Below are positions 22,996 through 32,600 of a stretch of 37,219 bases of DNA, one piece after another (the first letter of the stretch is position 1; every line of letters starts with the position of its first letter). Source of the DNA: a virus; IMG/VR virus record IMGVR_UViG_3300006805_000073, positions 1 through 37,219 of that record; one strand, written 5' to 3'. The notes under the pieces are model-generated. The model ran no database searches, was not told the DNA's origin, and saw only the letters and a program-made list of their open reading frames with translations. Made by a program: the position numbers and the translations under genes.

Positions 22996-23009
22996 GCGTG
23001 ACCCCCGGA

Positions 23010-23033
23010 CCCGCCCGCTTACGCAGGGGCGGG
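23010..23033 (+). terminator. Hairpin after the tail tube gene
   Basis: A 7-bp all G-C stem, CCCGCCC (23010-23016) with GGGCGGG (23027-23033), closes a 10-base loop 14 bases past the tube stop. No T tract follows, so it is more likely an attenuator or RNA-stability hairpin than a full terminator. The chaperone gene downstream has its own strong AAGGAGG. Confidence 0.4.
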
Positions 23034-23075
23034 ACCACCCACTGAACCACCCGCATAAGCCTGGAAGGAGGCCCC

Positions 23076-23618
23076 ATGCACAACGAAGACACCGCAGCAC
23101 CCACCACCGACGACGCCGCGCAAGCATCCGACGTCGACGCCCTGGCAGCGCCTGCCGCCGATTGCGTGACCATCGGCCTGCACCGCTTCAGCGTCACCCC
23201 CATGAAAGTGCGCCAGGTCTTCCCGTTCCTGAAGGCCGCGCGCCCCCTGTTCGACGCCCTGGCATCGCGCAAGCCCGCACGGGACCTTCCGCCTGGAGCG
23301 GAGCAAGCGACCCAGGGCGTCGACGTTCTACTGGCCCAGCCGGCCCCGCTGGAAATCGAGGCGGCGATGGCCGACGCGAAGTGGGTCCTGGACATGCTGG
23401 AAAACCACGGCGAAGCCGCAGTGGATGCCCTGGCGGTCGGCTGCGACATTCCCCGGGCTGACCTGGAGGAATTGGAGGTGGTCGGCCTGGTCACGCTGCT
23501 GAAGCATTTCGTGAAGGTCAACGCGAGTTTTTTCGTGGACCAGGGCCTGAGCTTGCCCCAGCTCATGCCGGCAAACCTGGGCGCCGCAAGCCAGGCGGCA
23601 AGGCCCGGGAAGAGGTAA
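23076..23618 (+). CDS. Tail assembly chaperone, zero-frame product
   Basis: This 180-residue protein follows a strong AAGGAGG (spacing 6). An acidic Ala-rich lead (1-30) is followed by a compact domain, FSVTPMKVRQVFPFLKAARPL (about 38-58), then helices. In long-tailed phages this position, between tube and tape measure, is held by a pair of chaperones that coat the tape measure during tail assembly. They are made from one gene by ribosomal frameshifting (lambda G and GT). Here codons 151-153 are AGT TTT TTC, an in-phase slippery heptamer, and translation continuing in zero frame gives this shorter form. Confidence 0.8.
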   Translation: MHNEDTAAPTTDDAAQASDVDALAAPAADCVTIGLHRFSVTPMKVRQVFPFLKAARPLFDALASRKPARDLPPGAEQATQGVDVLLAQPAPLEIEAAMADAKWVLDMLENHGEAAVDALAVGCDIPRADLEELEVVGLVTLLKHFVKVNASFFVDQGLSLPQLMPANLGAASQAARPGKR

Positions 23619-23830
23619 CGCGCCTGTGGCTGTGGTCCGACACGCTGCAGCTACTGATCGGCAACGGACACCCGCCGGACACCGTCGACGGGTACACCCT
23701 GGACAAGGTTCGCGCCTTCAGCCTGGCGATAGATCGGGCCAGGAAGGACAAGGAACGCGCGCTGGCGGCCATCATTCGCGCGGCCCATCACTACGAACAA
23801 GCGCAATTTGACGACTTCCTGAAGGAATAG
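23076..23830 (+). CDS. Tail assembly chaperone, -1 frameshift fusion product
   Basis: This is a fusion formed by a -1 slip at TTTTTTC (23528-23534): 153 codons of zero frame, then the -1 frame from 23534 to a TAG at 23828-23830, for 251 residues in all. The -1 frame is open across the whole stretch. After a linker it encodes a clear protein-like sequence (TRLWLWSDTLQLLIGNGHPP; YTLDKVRAFSLAIDRARKDKERALAAIIRAAHHYEQ) with no good start of its own. The tape measure ATG follows 4 bases later. The architecture matches lambda G/GT. Only the efficiency is unknown. Confidence 0.78.
23528..23534 (+). promoter_or_regulatory. -1 ribosomal frameshift site (T TTT TTC)
   Basis: Six T followed by C lie in the exact phase X XXY YYZ of the chaperone frame (AGT TTT TTC). 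Both P- and A-site tRNAs can re-pair after a -1 slip, giving TTT TTT. The zero-frame stop comes 82 bases after the heptamer. G-C-rich sequence downstream could form a stimulating structure, but I did not define one. Confidence 0.8.
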
Positions 23831-23834
23831 CTGC

Positions 23835-26800
23835 ATGGCCACCGAGCTGGAAATTCGCGTCACCGCCGAGCTTCGCGAAATCAAGGCGGCGCTGGCGGGT
23901 CTTACCAGGGACGTGAAGGGCGTCGGCGACAGCTCGGGCCGCGCAGCTGCTGGCACCGAGCGCCTGGCCGCCGGCCTGCGGAAGTCGGGCAACGAAGCCC
24001 GCAACGCGAAGACGGAAGTTTCCGGCATGGAGCGCGGCATTGCCGGCGCCGTGGCCCAGGTCCGCCTGCTGGCGGGTGGCCTGGGCTTCGCCGCTTTCGT
24101 GTCCAGCATCGTGCGCGCGGCCGACACCACCACCCGCTTGAATGGCCAGATTCGCCTGGTCACGAAGAGCCAGGAAGCGTTCAACACGGCGCAGCGCGCG
24201 ACCTTCGAAATTGCCCAGCGCACGCGCCAGGGCCTGGAAGGGACCGTCGGGCTTTACGCACGCATCGCGCGCACCGGCGTGGCCACCCAGCAGCAGAGCC
24301 TGGGCCTGACCGAGACCATCAATCAGGCGGTGGCCCTGAGCTTTACCACCGCCCAGGCAGCGGAGGCGGCCCTGTTCCAGCTTGGCCAGGGTCTCGGATC
24401 CGGCACCCTGCGCGGCGAGGAATTGAACAGCGTCCTGGAGCAGACCCCGCGCCTGGCGAAGGCCATCGCGGAAGGCCTGGTGAAGCTGGGCAAGATCAAG
24501 GACCCCGGCGACCTGCGCGCTTACGCCCAGAAAAACGGCATTGACGCGAAGCTAGTGGTGCAAGCGGTCGAGACCCAGCAAAAGGCCCTGCGCGAGGAAT
24601 TCGCGAAGCTGGAGCCGACCGTCGCCGATGCTTTCACGAAGCTGAAAAACGCCTACCTGCAGTTCATCGGGCAGACCAATGACGCCACCGGCGCGAGCGG
24701 GAAGCTATCGAGCGCCATCAGCACCCTGGCGGACAACTTCGACCGCCTGGCCGGCGTCCTGGTCCTGGGTGCGCAAGCCTGGGGCGTGTATTTCCTGGCG
24801 TTCCGCGTCGGCCCGGTGGTCATCCTGGCCTTTGCCGCGGCCATGACCCGGCTCGGGGTCTCCCTGGGCGTCGCCAGCGCGGGGATGACGTTCGCGGCCG
24901 GCCGTGCGGCCGTGCTGCAGCGGCGCATGGTCGAGGCCACCATTGCGGCCAAGGGCGTGTCACTTCAAATGACCGGCGCCCAGATCGCGGCCGGCAAGCT
25001 GGGCACGAAAATGCTCGCGCTGGCCGGCGTCATCGGCGCCGCGTTCATCGGCGTGGAAATCGGCAACTACCTGCGGAAGGAATTCCTGGAGGTCGAGCTG
25101 TTCGGCATCGCCCTGGCGGCGGGCCTGCACAAGGCCGCCGTTACCATCGGGCAGAGCTTCAAGGTGGCCGGCGTCGTGACGCGCGAGGCGTTCGCAAGCG
25201 CCTTCAACTACGTGAAGGGCAAGGCCGCCGACATGGTCGAGGCCGTCGGCAAGGCCTACGGCGCCATCCCCCTGGGCGCCGGCAGCCTGGTGGAAAGCAC
25301 CGCCGCGAAGGCCGCGGCCAGCCTGCGGTCCACCATCACTTCGAACGAGGGTGTGGCGGCATCGCTGAAGCGCCTGGCGGCCGAAGGGTCGGCCGAGCTC
25401 GCGAAGCTGGACCTGGCCTATGACGCACTGGCGCAATCGGCGATCGATGCGCGTTTCGCGGCCAAGGGCGAGGACGGCCAGGGCAAGGGCGACCCCACGA
25501 CCCCGCCGAAGGACAAGGGCCTGGAAACGTCGGCGAAGGCCGGCGTGGACCAGCTCGCGCTGCTGAAGGACGCGGCCGAGCGCGCGCTGGTGGCCCTGGA
25601 CCACCTGTACGAAGACGGCAAGGTGTCGGTGGCCGCCTACTACGCCGAAAAGGTCCGGCTCCAGCAGGAATCCATCGATGCCGACATTCTGGCCGCCCAG
25701 CGCACCGCGGCCGCGTCGAAGGTGGGGAGCAAGGAACGCGCCGACGCCCTGACCCAGGTCATCATTTTGGAGCGCGAGCGCCGCGACGTGGCCGTGACCG
25801 CAGCGCGCGACCAACTGAAGGCAGAGGAAGACCTGGTGGACCAGCTGGGCCAGGTCCAGGTCAAGCTGCTGGAAAGCGAGGGGAAGACCGCGCGCGCGCG
25901 CAAGGCCGAGCTCGAGGCCGAATACCGGGACCTGATCGTCCGCCTTGGGGTCCAGGCCGACGCGGCCGGCGTTGCCCTGGTGCGCAAGCTCATCAATGTG
26001 GAGGCGGCGAAGGCCGGCCTGGACCAGCTGAAAACGCAATTCAGCGACGTGACCGGCGCGCTGTCGCAGCTCCAGGCCACCACGTCGGCCCAGGTGTCGG
26101 CCGGCCTGCTGAGCAACGCCACCGCCGAAAAGCGCATCGCCGAAGCGCGGGACAAGGCCCTGGAGCAGCTGAAGGCCCAGCGCCAGGCCGTGGCCGAGCT
26201 GTACGCCGAATATGCAAACCCGGAAGCCCTGCTGCAGCTGCAGGCCTTGGATGAACAGATTGCGACCCTGTCCATCAGCACCGAAGACTGGCGCGGGAAG
26301 CTGCAGGACGCCGGCACCGGGGCGCTGACGACGTTTTTCAAGGAGCTGGTGGACGGCAGCACCAGCGCCGGCGACGCGGTTCGAAACCTGGCGGTCAACT
26401 TCACCCAGGCGCTGGCGGCAATGGCCGCCCAGGCCCTGGCGAAAAAGGCCATCAGCGCGATTTTCGACGCCTTCGGTGGCGGCGAGGATGCGGAGGACGC
26501 CGGCGCGGCCAAGATCGCCAGCGCGGCCGCTGCTGGGCTCGCCTACGCCGCTCCGGTGACCACCGCGGCCACCGCCCTGGGCATCGCTGGCGGCGTGGTC
26601 ACGTCGGGCGCGGTCGCCATCACCGCGGCCGCTGCGGCCCTGCAGGCGGCCGCCACTACCCTGCTGATCGCCAACAGCGTGAGCAGCGTTTCCGCGGCTC
26701 ACGCCGGCGGCGTGGTGGGTGCGCTGAACATGACCCGCACCGTGCATCCGGCCATGTTCGCCAACGCCCCGCGCTATCACTCCGGCGGCGTCGCCGGACT

Positions 26801-27044
26801 GGCCCCGGACGAATATCCAACCGTGCTGCAGCGCGGCGAAGAGGTCATCACCCGCCGGGACAAGCGCCACCGCTACAACGGCGGACTGGACACCGAGGCC
26901 AAGCGATCGACGCCGCAGCGGTTCATTTTCGTGGACGACCAGCGCAAGGGCGAAGAGCTGCTGCGGTCGGCCGTCGGCGAGGAAGCGACCCTACTCAACA
27001 TCGGCAAGAATCCCGGCGCCGTGCGCGAACTGCTGGGACTCTGA
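23835..27044 (+). CDS. Tape measure protein
   Basis: This 1069-residue protein sets tail length; at the usual 1.5 angstrom per residue it predicts a tail of about 160 nm. An N-terminal coiled coil (1-75) precedes a tape-measure N-terminal domain (about 80-260) with AADTTTRLNGQIRLVT, LYARIARTG and LGQGLGSGTLRGEELNSVLEQTPRLAKAIA. Hydrophobic stretches lie at about 296-345, 392-412 and 895-950 (Ala/Gly/Val-rich), fitting later insertion into the host membrane. Residues about 560-830 are coiled-coil. The C-terminus (SGGVAGLAPDEYPTVLQRGEEVITRRD) is a common tape-measure ending. No muralytic domain was seen. Confidence 0.92.
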   Translation: MATELEIRVTAELREIKAALAGLTRDVKGVGDSSGRAAAGTERLAAGLRKSGNEARNAKTEVSGMERGIAGAVAQVRLLAGGLGFAAFVSSIVRAADTTTRLNGQIRLVTKSQEAFNTAQRATFEIAQRTRQGLEGTVGLYARIARTGVATQQQSLGLTETINQAVALSFTTAQAAEAALFQLGQGLGSGTLRGEELNSVLEQTPRLAKAIAEGLVKLGKIKDPGDLRAYAQKNGIDAKLVVQAVETQQKALREEFAKLEPTVADAFTKLKNAYLQFIGQTNDATGASGKLSSAISTLADNFDRLAGVLVLGAQAWGVYFLAFRVGPVVILAFAAAMTRLGVSLGVASAGMTFAAGRAAVLQRRMVEATIAAKGVSLQMTGAQIAAGKLGTKMLALAGVIGAAFIGVEIGNYLRKEFLEVELFGIALAAGLHKAAVTIGQSFKVAGVVTREAFASAFNYVKGKAADMVEAVGKAYGAIPLGAGSLVESTAAKAAASLRSTITSNEGVAASLKRLAAEGSAELAKLDLAYDALAQSAIDARFAAKGEDGQGKGDPTTPPKDKGLETSAKAGVDQLALLKDAAERALVALDHLYEDGKVSVAAYYAEKVRLQQESIDADILAAQRTAAASKVGSKERADALTQVIILERERRDVAVTAARDQLKAEEDLVDQLGQVQVKLLESEGKTARARKAELEAEYRDLIVRLGVQADAAGVALVRKLINVEAAKAGLDQLKTQFSDVTGALSQLQATTSAQVSAGLLSNATAEKRIAEARDKALEQLKAQRQAVAELYAEYANPEALLQLQALDEQIATLSISTEDWRGKLQDAGTGALTTFFKELVDGSTSAGDAVRNLAVNFTQALAAMAAQALAKKAISAIFDAFGGGEDAEDAGAAKIASAAAAGLAYAAPVTTAATALGIAGGVVTSGAVAITAAAAALQAAATTLLIANSVSSVSAAHAGGVVGALNMTRTVHPAMFANAPRYHSGGVAGLAPDEYPTVLQRGEEVITRRDKRHRYNGGLDTEAKRSTPQRFIFVDDQRKGEELLRSAVGEEATLLNIGKNPGAVRELLGL

Positions 27045-27045
27045 A

Positions 27046-28230
27046 GTGGCCGGCGAAGCATCCCTGCCCGTCTTCAGCATCGGCCCCGACTGGTCGAAGG
27101 ACCTACTGCACCGGTATTCGTTCCGCACCGACCTGACCACGGCCGAAGACGGCACCGAGCAGGGGCGCGGCACCCGCAACACCCCGCGAGTCCTGCAGGA
27201 ATACCCCTGGACGGCCCAGGGCGATGACCTGCGCCTGCTGTCGAACCTGTCCTATGGCAAGGGTGCCGGGCGTTTCCAGGTGCCTGTCTGGACGGATGGC
27301 GTGTCCCTGGACTCGAGCCTGGCCAGCGGATCCACGTCGGTGCCGATCGACACCACCCTGCGCGCATTCGCCGAAGGGTTCGCGGTCATCCGTGGCGACA
27401 CCGCCCTGGACGTCGAGCTGGTCGCGGTCGAGGCCGTGGCGCCTGGCGAGCTGACCATCAGCGAGACCACGCGCACCTGGCCGGCCGGGTCAATCGTCTA
27501 CCCGTCCCGCGTGGCGTTCATGGAGCCGCACGCCGCCGAGGACTTCACCGGCGACACGGCCTATGGCGTGGCACGGTTCAACTACGCCCAGGCCAACCCA
27601 GGAACGGCCACCGCGCCGCTGACCATGTACCGCGGTCTCCCGGTGGTCGAGCTGCCGCCGACTTGGACGAAGGACCCGGGCCTGGAGTTCGCGCGCCTGC
27701 TGGACGTGCACGACGATGACCTGGGCATCCCGGTGCAAGCCGACCAGGCCGGCATCCCCCTGGGCACCCAGGTGCAGAGCGTGCGCCTGGTGGGCCGCGA
27801 GGCGATCGCCGATTACCTGGCGCTGGTCTACTGGCTGGACGGCGCGCGGCGGGCTGTCTGGCTGCCGACCTGGCGCAATGACCTGCGCGTGACCGCCAAC
27901 CTGTCGGCCGTCACCACCACGCTGGTGGTGGCCGCGTGCGGCTACACCGACCACGTCAACCTGGCGCTAAACCGCCGGGACGTTCGCATCACCACGCGCG
28001 CCGGCGCGGTCTTCCATCGCCGCATCACCGCCTGCGCGAAGGTGGGCAGCACCGAGCTGCTGACCCTGTCCAGCGCCCTGGGCGTCGCGGTGGCCGCGTC
28101 CGACATTGCCCAGGTGTGCTTCCTGCAGGTCGCGCGGAGTGACAGCGACACCTTCGAACTGGCATGGTGGACCGGCGCGCAGGTCGACAGCGTGCTGACC
28201 TGGAGGGCATTGCACCGTGCCGACTATTGA
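27046..28230 (+). CDS. Distal tail or minor tail protein
   Basis: This is a 394-residue protein from a GTG one base after the tape measure stop. It is beta-rich and Thr/Val/Ala-rich throughout. It has an N-terminal FSIGPDWSKDLLHRYSFRTDLTT, a strand pair around ALDVELVAVEAVAPGELTI, and a C-terminal part that may repeat the same fold (SAVTTTLVVAACGYTDHVN...VFHRRITACAKVGSTELLTL). Its position after the tape measure and before a BR0599/DUF2163 protein is where long-tailed phages and gene transfer agents keep distal tail proteins. I recognise the position better than the sequence. Confidence 0.68.
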   Translation: MAGEASLPVFSIGPDWSKDLLHRYSFRTDLTTAEDGTEQGRGTRNTPRVLQEYPWTAQGDDLRLLSNLSYGKGAGRFQVPVWTDGVSLDSSLASGSTSVPIDTTLRAFAEGFAVIRGDTALDVELVAVEAVAPGELTISETTRTWPAGSIVYPSRVAFMEPHAAEDFTGDTAYGVARFNYAQANPGTATAPLTMYRGLPVVELPPTWTKDPGLEFARLLDVHDDDLGIPVQADQAGIPLGTQVQSVRLVGREAIADYLALVYWLDGARRAVWLPTWRNDLRVTANLSAVTTTLVVAACGYTDHVNLALNRRDVRITTRAGAVFHRRITACAKVGSTELLTLSSALGVAVAASDIAQVCFLQVARSDSDTFELAWWTGAQVDSVLTWRALHRADY

Positions 28231-29035
28231 GGAAATCGACGGCACTCTGCGCGAGGCCCAGCCGGTCGGTTTGGTCCTGTTCGCCATTGACGACTGGACC
28301 CTGCGCGTGGCCGCTTCGGACAAGGTCGAGACCTTCAACGGCCATGACTGGCTGCCCGTCGCGGTCACCATGCCGGACATTGTCCAGGCCGCCGAGCTGC
28401 GGAAAAACGACCTGACCCTGACCGTGCCGGTGGACTTCCCGGTGGCCCAGCTATGGGCCGAAGCGCCGCCGGCTGGGACCATGCTCTGCATTCTGTACGA
28501 CGCGGACCGTGGATCCACCGAGACCCGCGACAGCTGGACCGGTCACGTGTCCAATGTGCGCTTCGCGTCGGCGGCCAAGGCTGAGATTCAGCTAACCAGC
28601 GGCCTGAACGCCCTTCGCCAGCCAGGCCTTCGCCAGATTGCCCAACGCAGCTGCCGGCACGGCATCTACACCCTGGGCTGCACCGTATCGCCCGAGGACT
28701 TCAAGACGGACGCGGTGGTCACCGATCGCGGCGGCCTGTGGATCGAGGCCGACGAATTCGCCAGCAAGCCCGACGGCTACTACGAAGGCGGGTTTGTCCG
28801 CTGGACCAATGCCATGGGCTTCCGCGACTGGCGCCACGTGCGCACCCACGTGGGCAAGCGGCTGACCCTGGCCTGGTCGGCGGGGCGCTTGCCCATCGGC
28901 GGCGAGCTGACCGCGCACCCAGGCTGTGACGAAACGCCGAACGACTGCGGCCCCAAGTTCGACAACCTGCCGAACTATGGCGGGCTGTGGTGGCTGAAGA
29001 CCAAAAACCCCTTCGGATCGGATCCGGTCTACTAA
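28217..29035 (+). CDS. Tail tip hub protein (DUF2163/BR0599 type)
   Basis: This is a 272-residue protein from a GTG, overlapping the previous gene by 14 bases. The N-terminal half resembles DUF2163 (IDGTLREAQPVGLVLFAI, then VTMPDIVQAAELRKNDLTLTV). The C-terminal half matches BR0599: SCRHGIYTLGC (C146, C155) and HPGCDETPNDCGPKFDNLPNYGG (C237, C244 within it). In lambda gpL and related tail-tip proteins, four late cysteines hold an iron-sulfur cluster; the four here are spaced in a similar way. It should join tube and tip protein. Cluster binding is inference. Confidence 0.82.
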   Translation: MPTIEEIDGTLREAQPVGLVLFAIDDWTLRVAASDKVETFNGHDWLPVAVTMPDIVQAAELRKNDLTLTVPVDFPVAQLWAEAPPAGTMLCILYDADRGSTETRDSWTGHVSNVRFASAAKAEIQLTSGLNALRQPGLRQIAQRSCRHGIYTLGCTVSPEDFKTDAVVTDRGGLWIEADEFASKPDGYYEGGFVRWTNAMGFRDWRHVRTHVGKRLTLAWSAGRLPIGGELTAHPGCDETPNDCGPKFDNLPNYGGLWWLKTKNPFGSDPVY

Positions 29036-29436
29036 TGCGCGCCCACCTGTACCGCCCCGCCCTACGCCTGCAGCGCGCGAAGCGTGCCGGCGCCCTTGCG
29101 CTGGCCGTCTTCCTGGCGGTCCTGGACTGGCAGAGCAGCGGCGAGCCGCCGCGCTACGTGGTGAACGAGTTCACGGGCCAGGTCACCCTGCAGCACCGGG
29201 AAAAGGCCTGGGTCCAGATCGTCATTATGATAGTGGCCGCGCTGGTGTCCTATGCCCTGGCGCCACGCCCACCGAAGCCCAAGCCGGCCGCGCTGGAGGA
29301 CTTCGACATTCCCCAGAGCAAAGAGGGCCAGAGCTTCACCTGGGTATTCGGCGAGGTCTACATCCGCGACGCCACCGTGGGCTATTGGGGCGGACTGAGC
29401 AGCGCGCCGATCAAGGCCAAGGGCGGGAAAAAGTGA
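29035..29436 (+). CDS. Tail-tip-region protein with hydrophobic segments
   Basis: This 133-residue protein has an ATG that shares its A with the previous TAA. A basic start (MRAHLYRPALRLQRAKRAG) is followed by hydrophobic stretches at about 20-31 (ALALAVFLAVL) and 61-76 (VQIVIMIVAALVSYAL). A Pro/Lys linker (PRPPKPKP) and a short C-terminal domain (FTWVFGEVYIRDATVGYWGG) follow. Small proteins with this pattern sit just before J-like genes and resemble the lambda gpI position. In many tails an NlpC/P60 peptidase sits here instead, and none was seen. Confidence 0.65.
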   Translation: MRAHLYRPALRLQRAKRAGALALAVFLAVLDWQSSGEPPRYVVNEFTGQVTLQHREKAWVQIVIMIVAALVSYALAPRPPKPKPAALEDFDIPQSKEGQSFTWVFGEVYIRDATVGYWGGLSSAPIKAKGGKK

Positions 29437-29651
29437 GTGAGCCCAGGGTTTACATGCGCCACGTGCGCCAGCTTTCTGGCGATGAAGGCGTGACGTGCGC
29501 CGGCAGCATCCGGGAATGGTGCGCGCGCGAGGGCGTCAACCTGCAGGACTTTATCCGCGACGGCGTTCCGGGTGAAAAACTGATTGCGATCGGCGGCCAC
29601 TTCGCGCTGTCTGTCCTGGAAATCGCACGGAAGGAAGCCGGTCATGGGTAA
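29433..29651 (+). CDS. Small protein before the tail tip gene (72 aa)
   Basis: This is a 72-residue protein from a GTG in a GTGA overlap. Its stop overlaps the start of the J-like gene by 8 bases. The pattern YMRHVRQLSGDEGVTCAGSIREWCAREGVNLQDFIRDGVPGE is reminiscent of small conserved proteins next to J-like genes. Two cysteines (about 22 and 30) are present. It may help assemble the tip, but no function is known to me. Confidence 0.65.
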   Translation: MSEPRVYMRHVRQLSGDEGVTCAGSIREWCAREGVNLQDFIRDGVPGEKLIAIGGHFALSVLEIARKEAGHG

Positions 29652-32600
29652 GTCGAGCGGCGGCACCACCGGGTTCAAGTATTTTATGGACCTGCATTTC
29701 CTGGCCGGCCTGGGCCGCGGCGGGTCGAAGCTGACGTCGGCGGTCAAGGACGCGCTGCTGGCGATCGTCGTCGGCGGCCGCATCGCCTGGGAAGGCGAGC
29801 AGACCAGCAACGGGACCATCCAGGTGTCGGCCCCAGAGCTCTTCGGCGGCGACGAGAAAGAGGGCGGGATTGAGGGGCGCGTCGAAATTATGTTCGGTGG
29901 ACCCGAGCAGCCCATCAATTCATACCTTCAGGGCATCCAGGGTTCGCCGCAGTCGGCGTACCGGGGCCTGTTCGGCCTGCTGGTGAAGAGCGGCCACGTG
30001 GCCAGTAATAACCCCTACGTGAAACCCTGGTCCATGTTGCGCCGACGCATTACCGGGGACTGGTACGGCGGGGACTGCTGGCACGAAAGCAAGGCCCCCA
30101 TTCCGCTGGCGGGTGCCGTTCCGGGGTCGCCTGGGGCAGGCACCTATCGCTGGGCCATTAAGCACAACGTCTACGTGGCGGCGTCGCCCGACGGGGTCGA
30201 CTGGTCGGCCGCCTATGCGTTCACGCCAGGCGCTGGCTCAGAAGTGAATTTTGGGGACTACATCGTTTCCACCGCAACGAATGGCGATACCGCCTATGCG
30301 AACTACACCACCCCAGGGGACTGGACGCCTGGGCCGAACGTCGGCGCAACGGCCATGCTTTTCTGCCGCGTTAGCGTCATCAATGGCGAGGTGTGGCACG
30401 CGAAGGGAATGGCCGGCTATGCGCACGCGAGCAATCCCGCGGGCCCGTACACCCTGGGCGAGGGGCGCACCTGGCTGGTGGCGGGAAATGCCGATTTTAT
30501 TGTCCGATACGCCGGACCCCAGCAGGTTTTCTATACCGACGGCTTTTGGTTTTACCGGTCGGTGGAAGGCGGGGACACCTGGGAGCACGTCCACACGCTC
30601 GAGCTGGGCGGCGAAGGGGACGACAATTATTTTTTCTACCTGGACGCAGCCGCGAGTAATGACAGCCGGGTGGCTTTCGGTGGCGCTGACTACGGCGGAA
30701 ACACCAAAGTTTTTTGGTCCACCGACGGATTCGATACTAAACACGAATCCACCATGCCGGCCGGGCAGAGCGGGCACCTGCGCGAGCTGCTGCACGTAAC
30801 GGGCGCGGTGTGGATGGCCTTCGTGTACGGCGGCACGAACGACGACGGCCCTTCCGCCGTGCTGCGGTCGACTGACAACCTGGCATCCTTCCAAACCGTC
30901 GACGTCGGCGGCGGCGGAACGCTGACCTTTGGCCATATGTTCCAGGGCAATGCCGCGGTGGATCGCGCTACGGGCCAAGTGATTTTCATTGCCAGCCTGG
31001 ACGGCGGCGGGGTGCACGCCTACGAAGGCCGGGAAGGCGAGCCCTGGCAGGATATCCCGCTTACTTTCGGGCCGAATTCCATATACCTCATCGGGCCTAC
31101 GGGCGAGAGCACGCCGCCGGTGGGCGCGCGCTATTGCATGAATCCAGCCCACGTTATTTACCAGTGCATCACCGACCCCGAAAACGGCCTGGGCTACCCC
31201 GCGGCGGTCATTGACGAAGCGAGCTTTATCAAGGCGGCGGACCAACTTTATGACGAAGGCCTGGGTGTAAACCTTGGCTGGAATGTCCAGACCAGTATCG
31301 AAGACTTTATCGCCGTCGCCCAGGACCACGCCGGCGGCATGATGGTGCGCGATCGACGCACCGGCCTGTTCAAGTTCAAGCTGCTGCGAAAAGATTATGT
31401 AATTGACGACCTGCCGATTTACGGCCCGCATAACTGCCGGATCATCGGCGACGCCCAGCGACCCAGCCCGGCGGACGTGGTGAACGAGCTCCAGGTCACC
31501 TACACCGACTACCGCGACGGCGAGGAAAAGACCACCACCGTGCGCAACGTGGCGGCCCAGCAGGCCGTCGGCCGCATCATCAGCAAGCCCCATAGCCTGA
31601 CCGGTCTCCCGACCGAGAGCCTGGCCCAGCGTTGTGGCGTGCGCGACCTGGATGCTATGTCCCTGCCCCTGTGGCGGCTTGACCTGGAGTTCTTCCGCAC
31701 GGCGGCCGTGCTGGAGCCTGGCGACGTGTTCCGGTTGATATGGCCGCCGCTGGGCCTGGACACCGTGATGCGGGTCCCCGACGAACTGAACTATGGCAAC
31801 GCGGCGGAAGGGCGCGTGCGCGGGAAGGTCATCGAAGACGTGTTCGCCCTGCCGGATGCTGTCTGGACCGGCAGCGTGGGCGATCCGAACCCGGGCCCCA
31901 GCACCGCGCCCCTGCGCGCGGCGTCGACCCTGGTCGAAGCGCCATACCGCGACCTGGTGCAGGTCCTGACCCCGGCGAAGCTGGCCAGCCTGGCCCCGGA
32001 CGCGGCCTACATCGGCGCCGTGGCCGTGCGCGCGAATCAGAGCCAGACCACGTTCGAACTGCATACCCGCATCGACCCGGCGCCCTTCGTGCGCGTGGCC
32101 ACCGGTGACTTCGCCGGCAGCGCGTTGCTGTCGGCCGACGTCGCCCCCCTGGACGCAGGCCTACCCGTCACCGGGGAAGTCGACCTGGGGCGGCTGGAGG
32201 TCGGCAGCGCGGCCTTCCTGGGCGAAGGCGAGGGCCAGGAAATGGTCCGCATCGTGTCCGTAAACGTCGGGATGATCGGCGTCGCGCGTGGCTGCGGCGA
32301 CACCCTTCCCACCAGCTGGCCAGCCGGGACCAGGCTCTGGGGATACGACAACTACGGCGCGGCAGACCCCACCGAATACTTCGCCGGGGAGGCCGTCGAG
32401 GGGCGCGCCTACTCCCGCAGCCCCGCCGGCCTGAGCAATGAATCCGTGGCGCTGACCGTGACGCCTGTCGGCCGCGCCTGGCTTCCTTACGTGCCCGGCA
32501 ACGTGAAATCGAACGGGGTCCTGGTCCTGTCGGGCAATCCGACCATTCCGCCCCCGCCGACGCTCCCCACGCCGCCCCCTGGGTCGACGCCTGGCGGACA

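Noticed and set aside
24960-26870. Long minus-strand frames over the tape measure gene (also 11775-13769 and 20443-23127)
   Set aside because: High GC at third codon positions keeps antisense frames open. The plus-strand genes are clearly identified, and the antisense translations show no domain.
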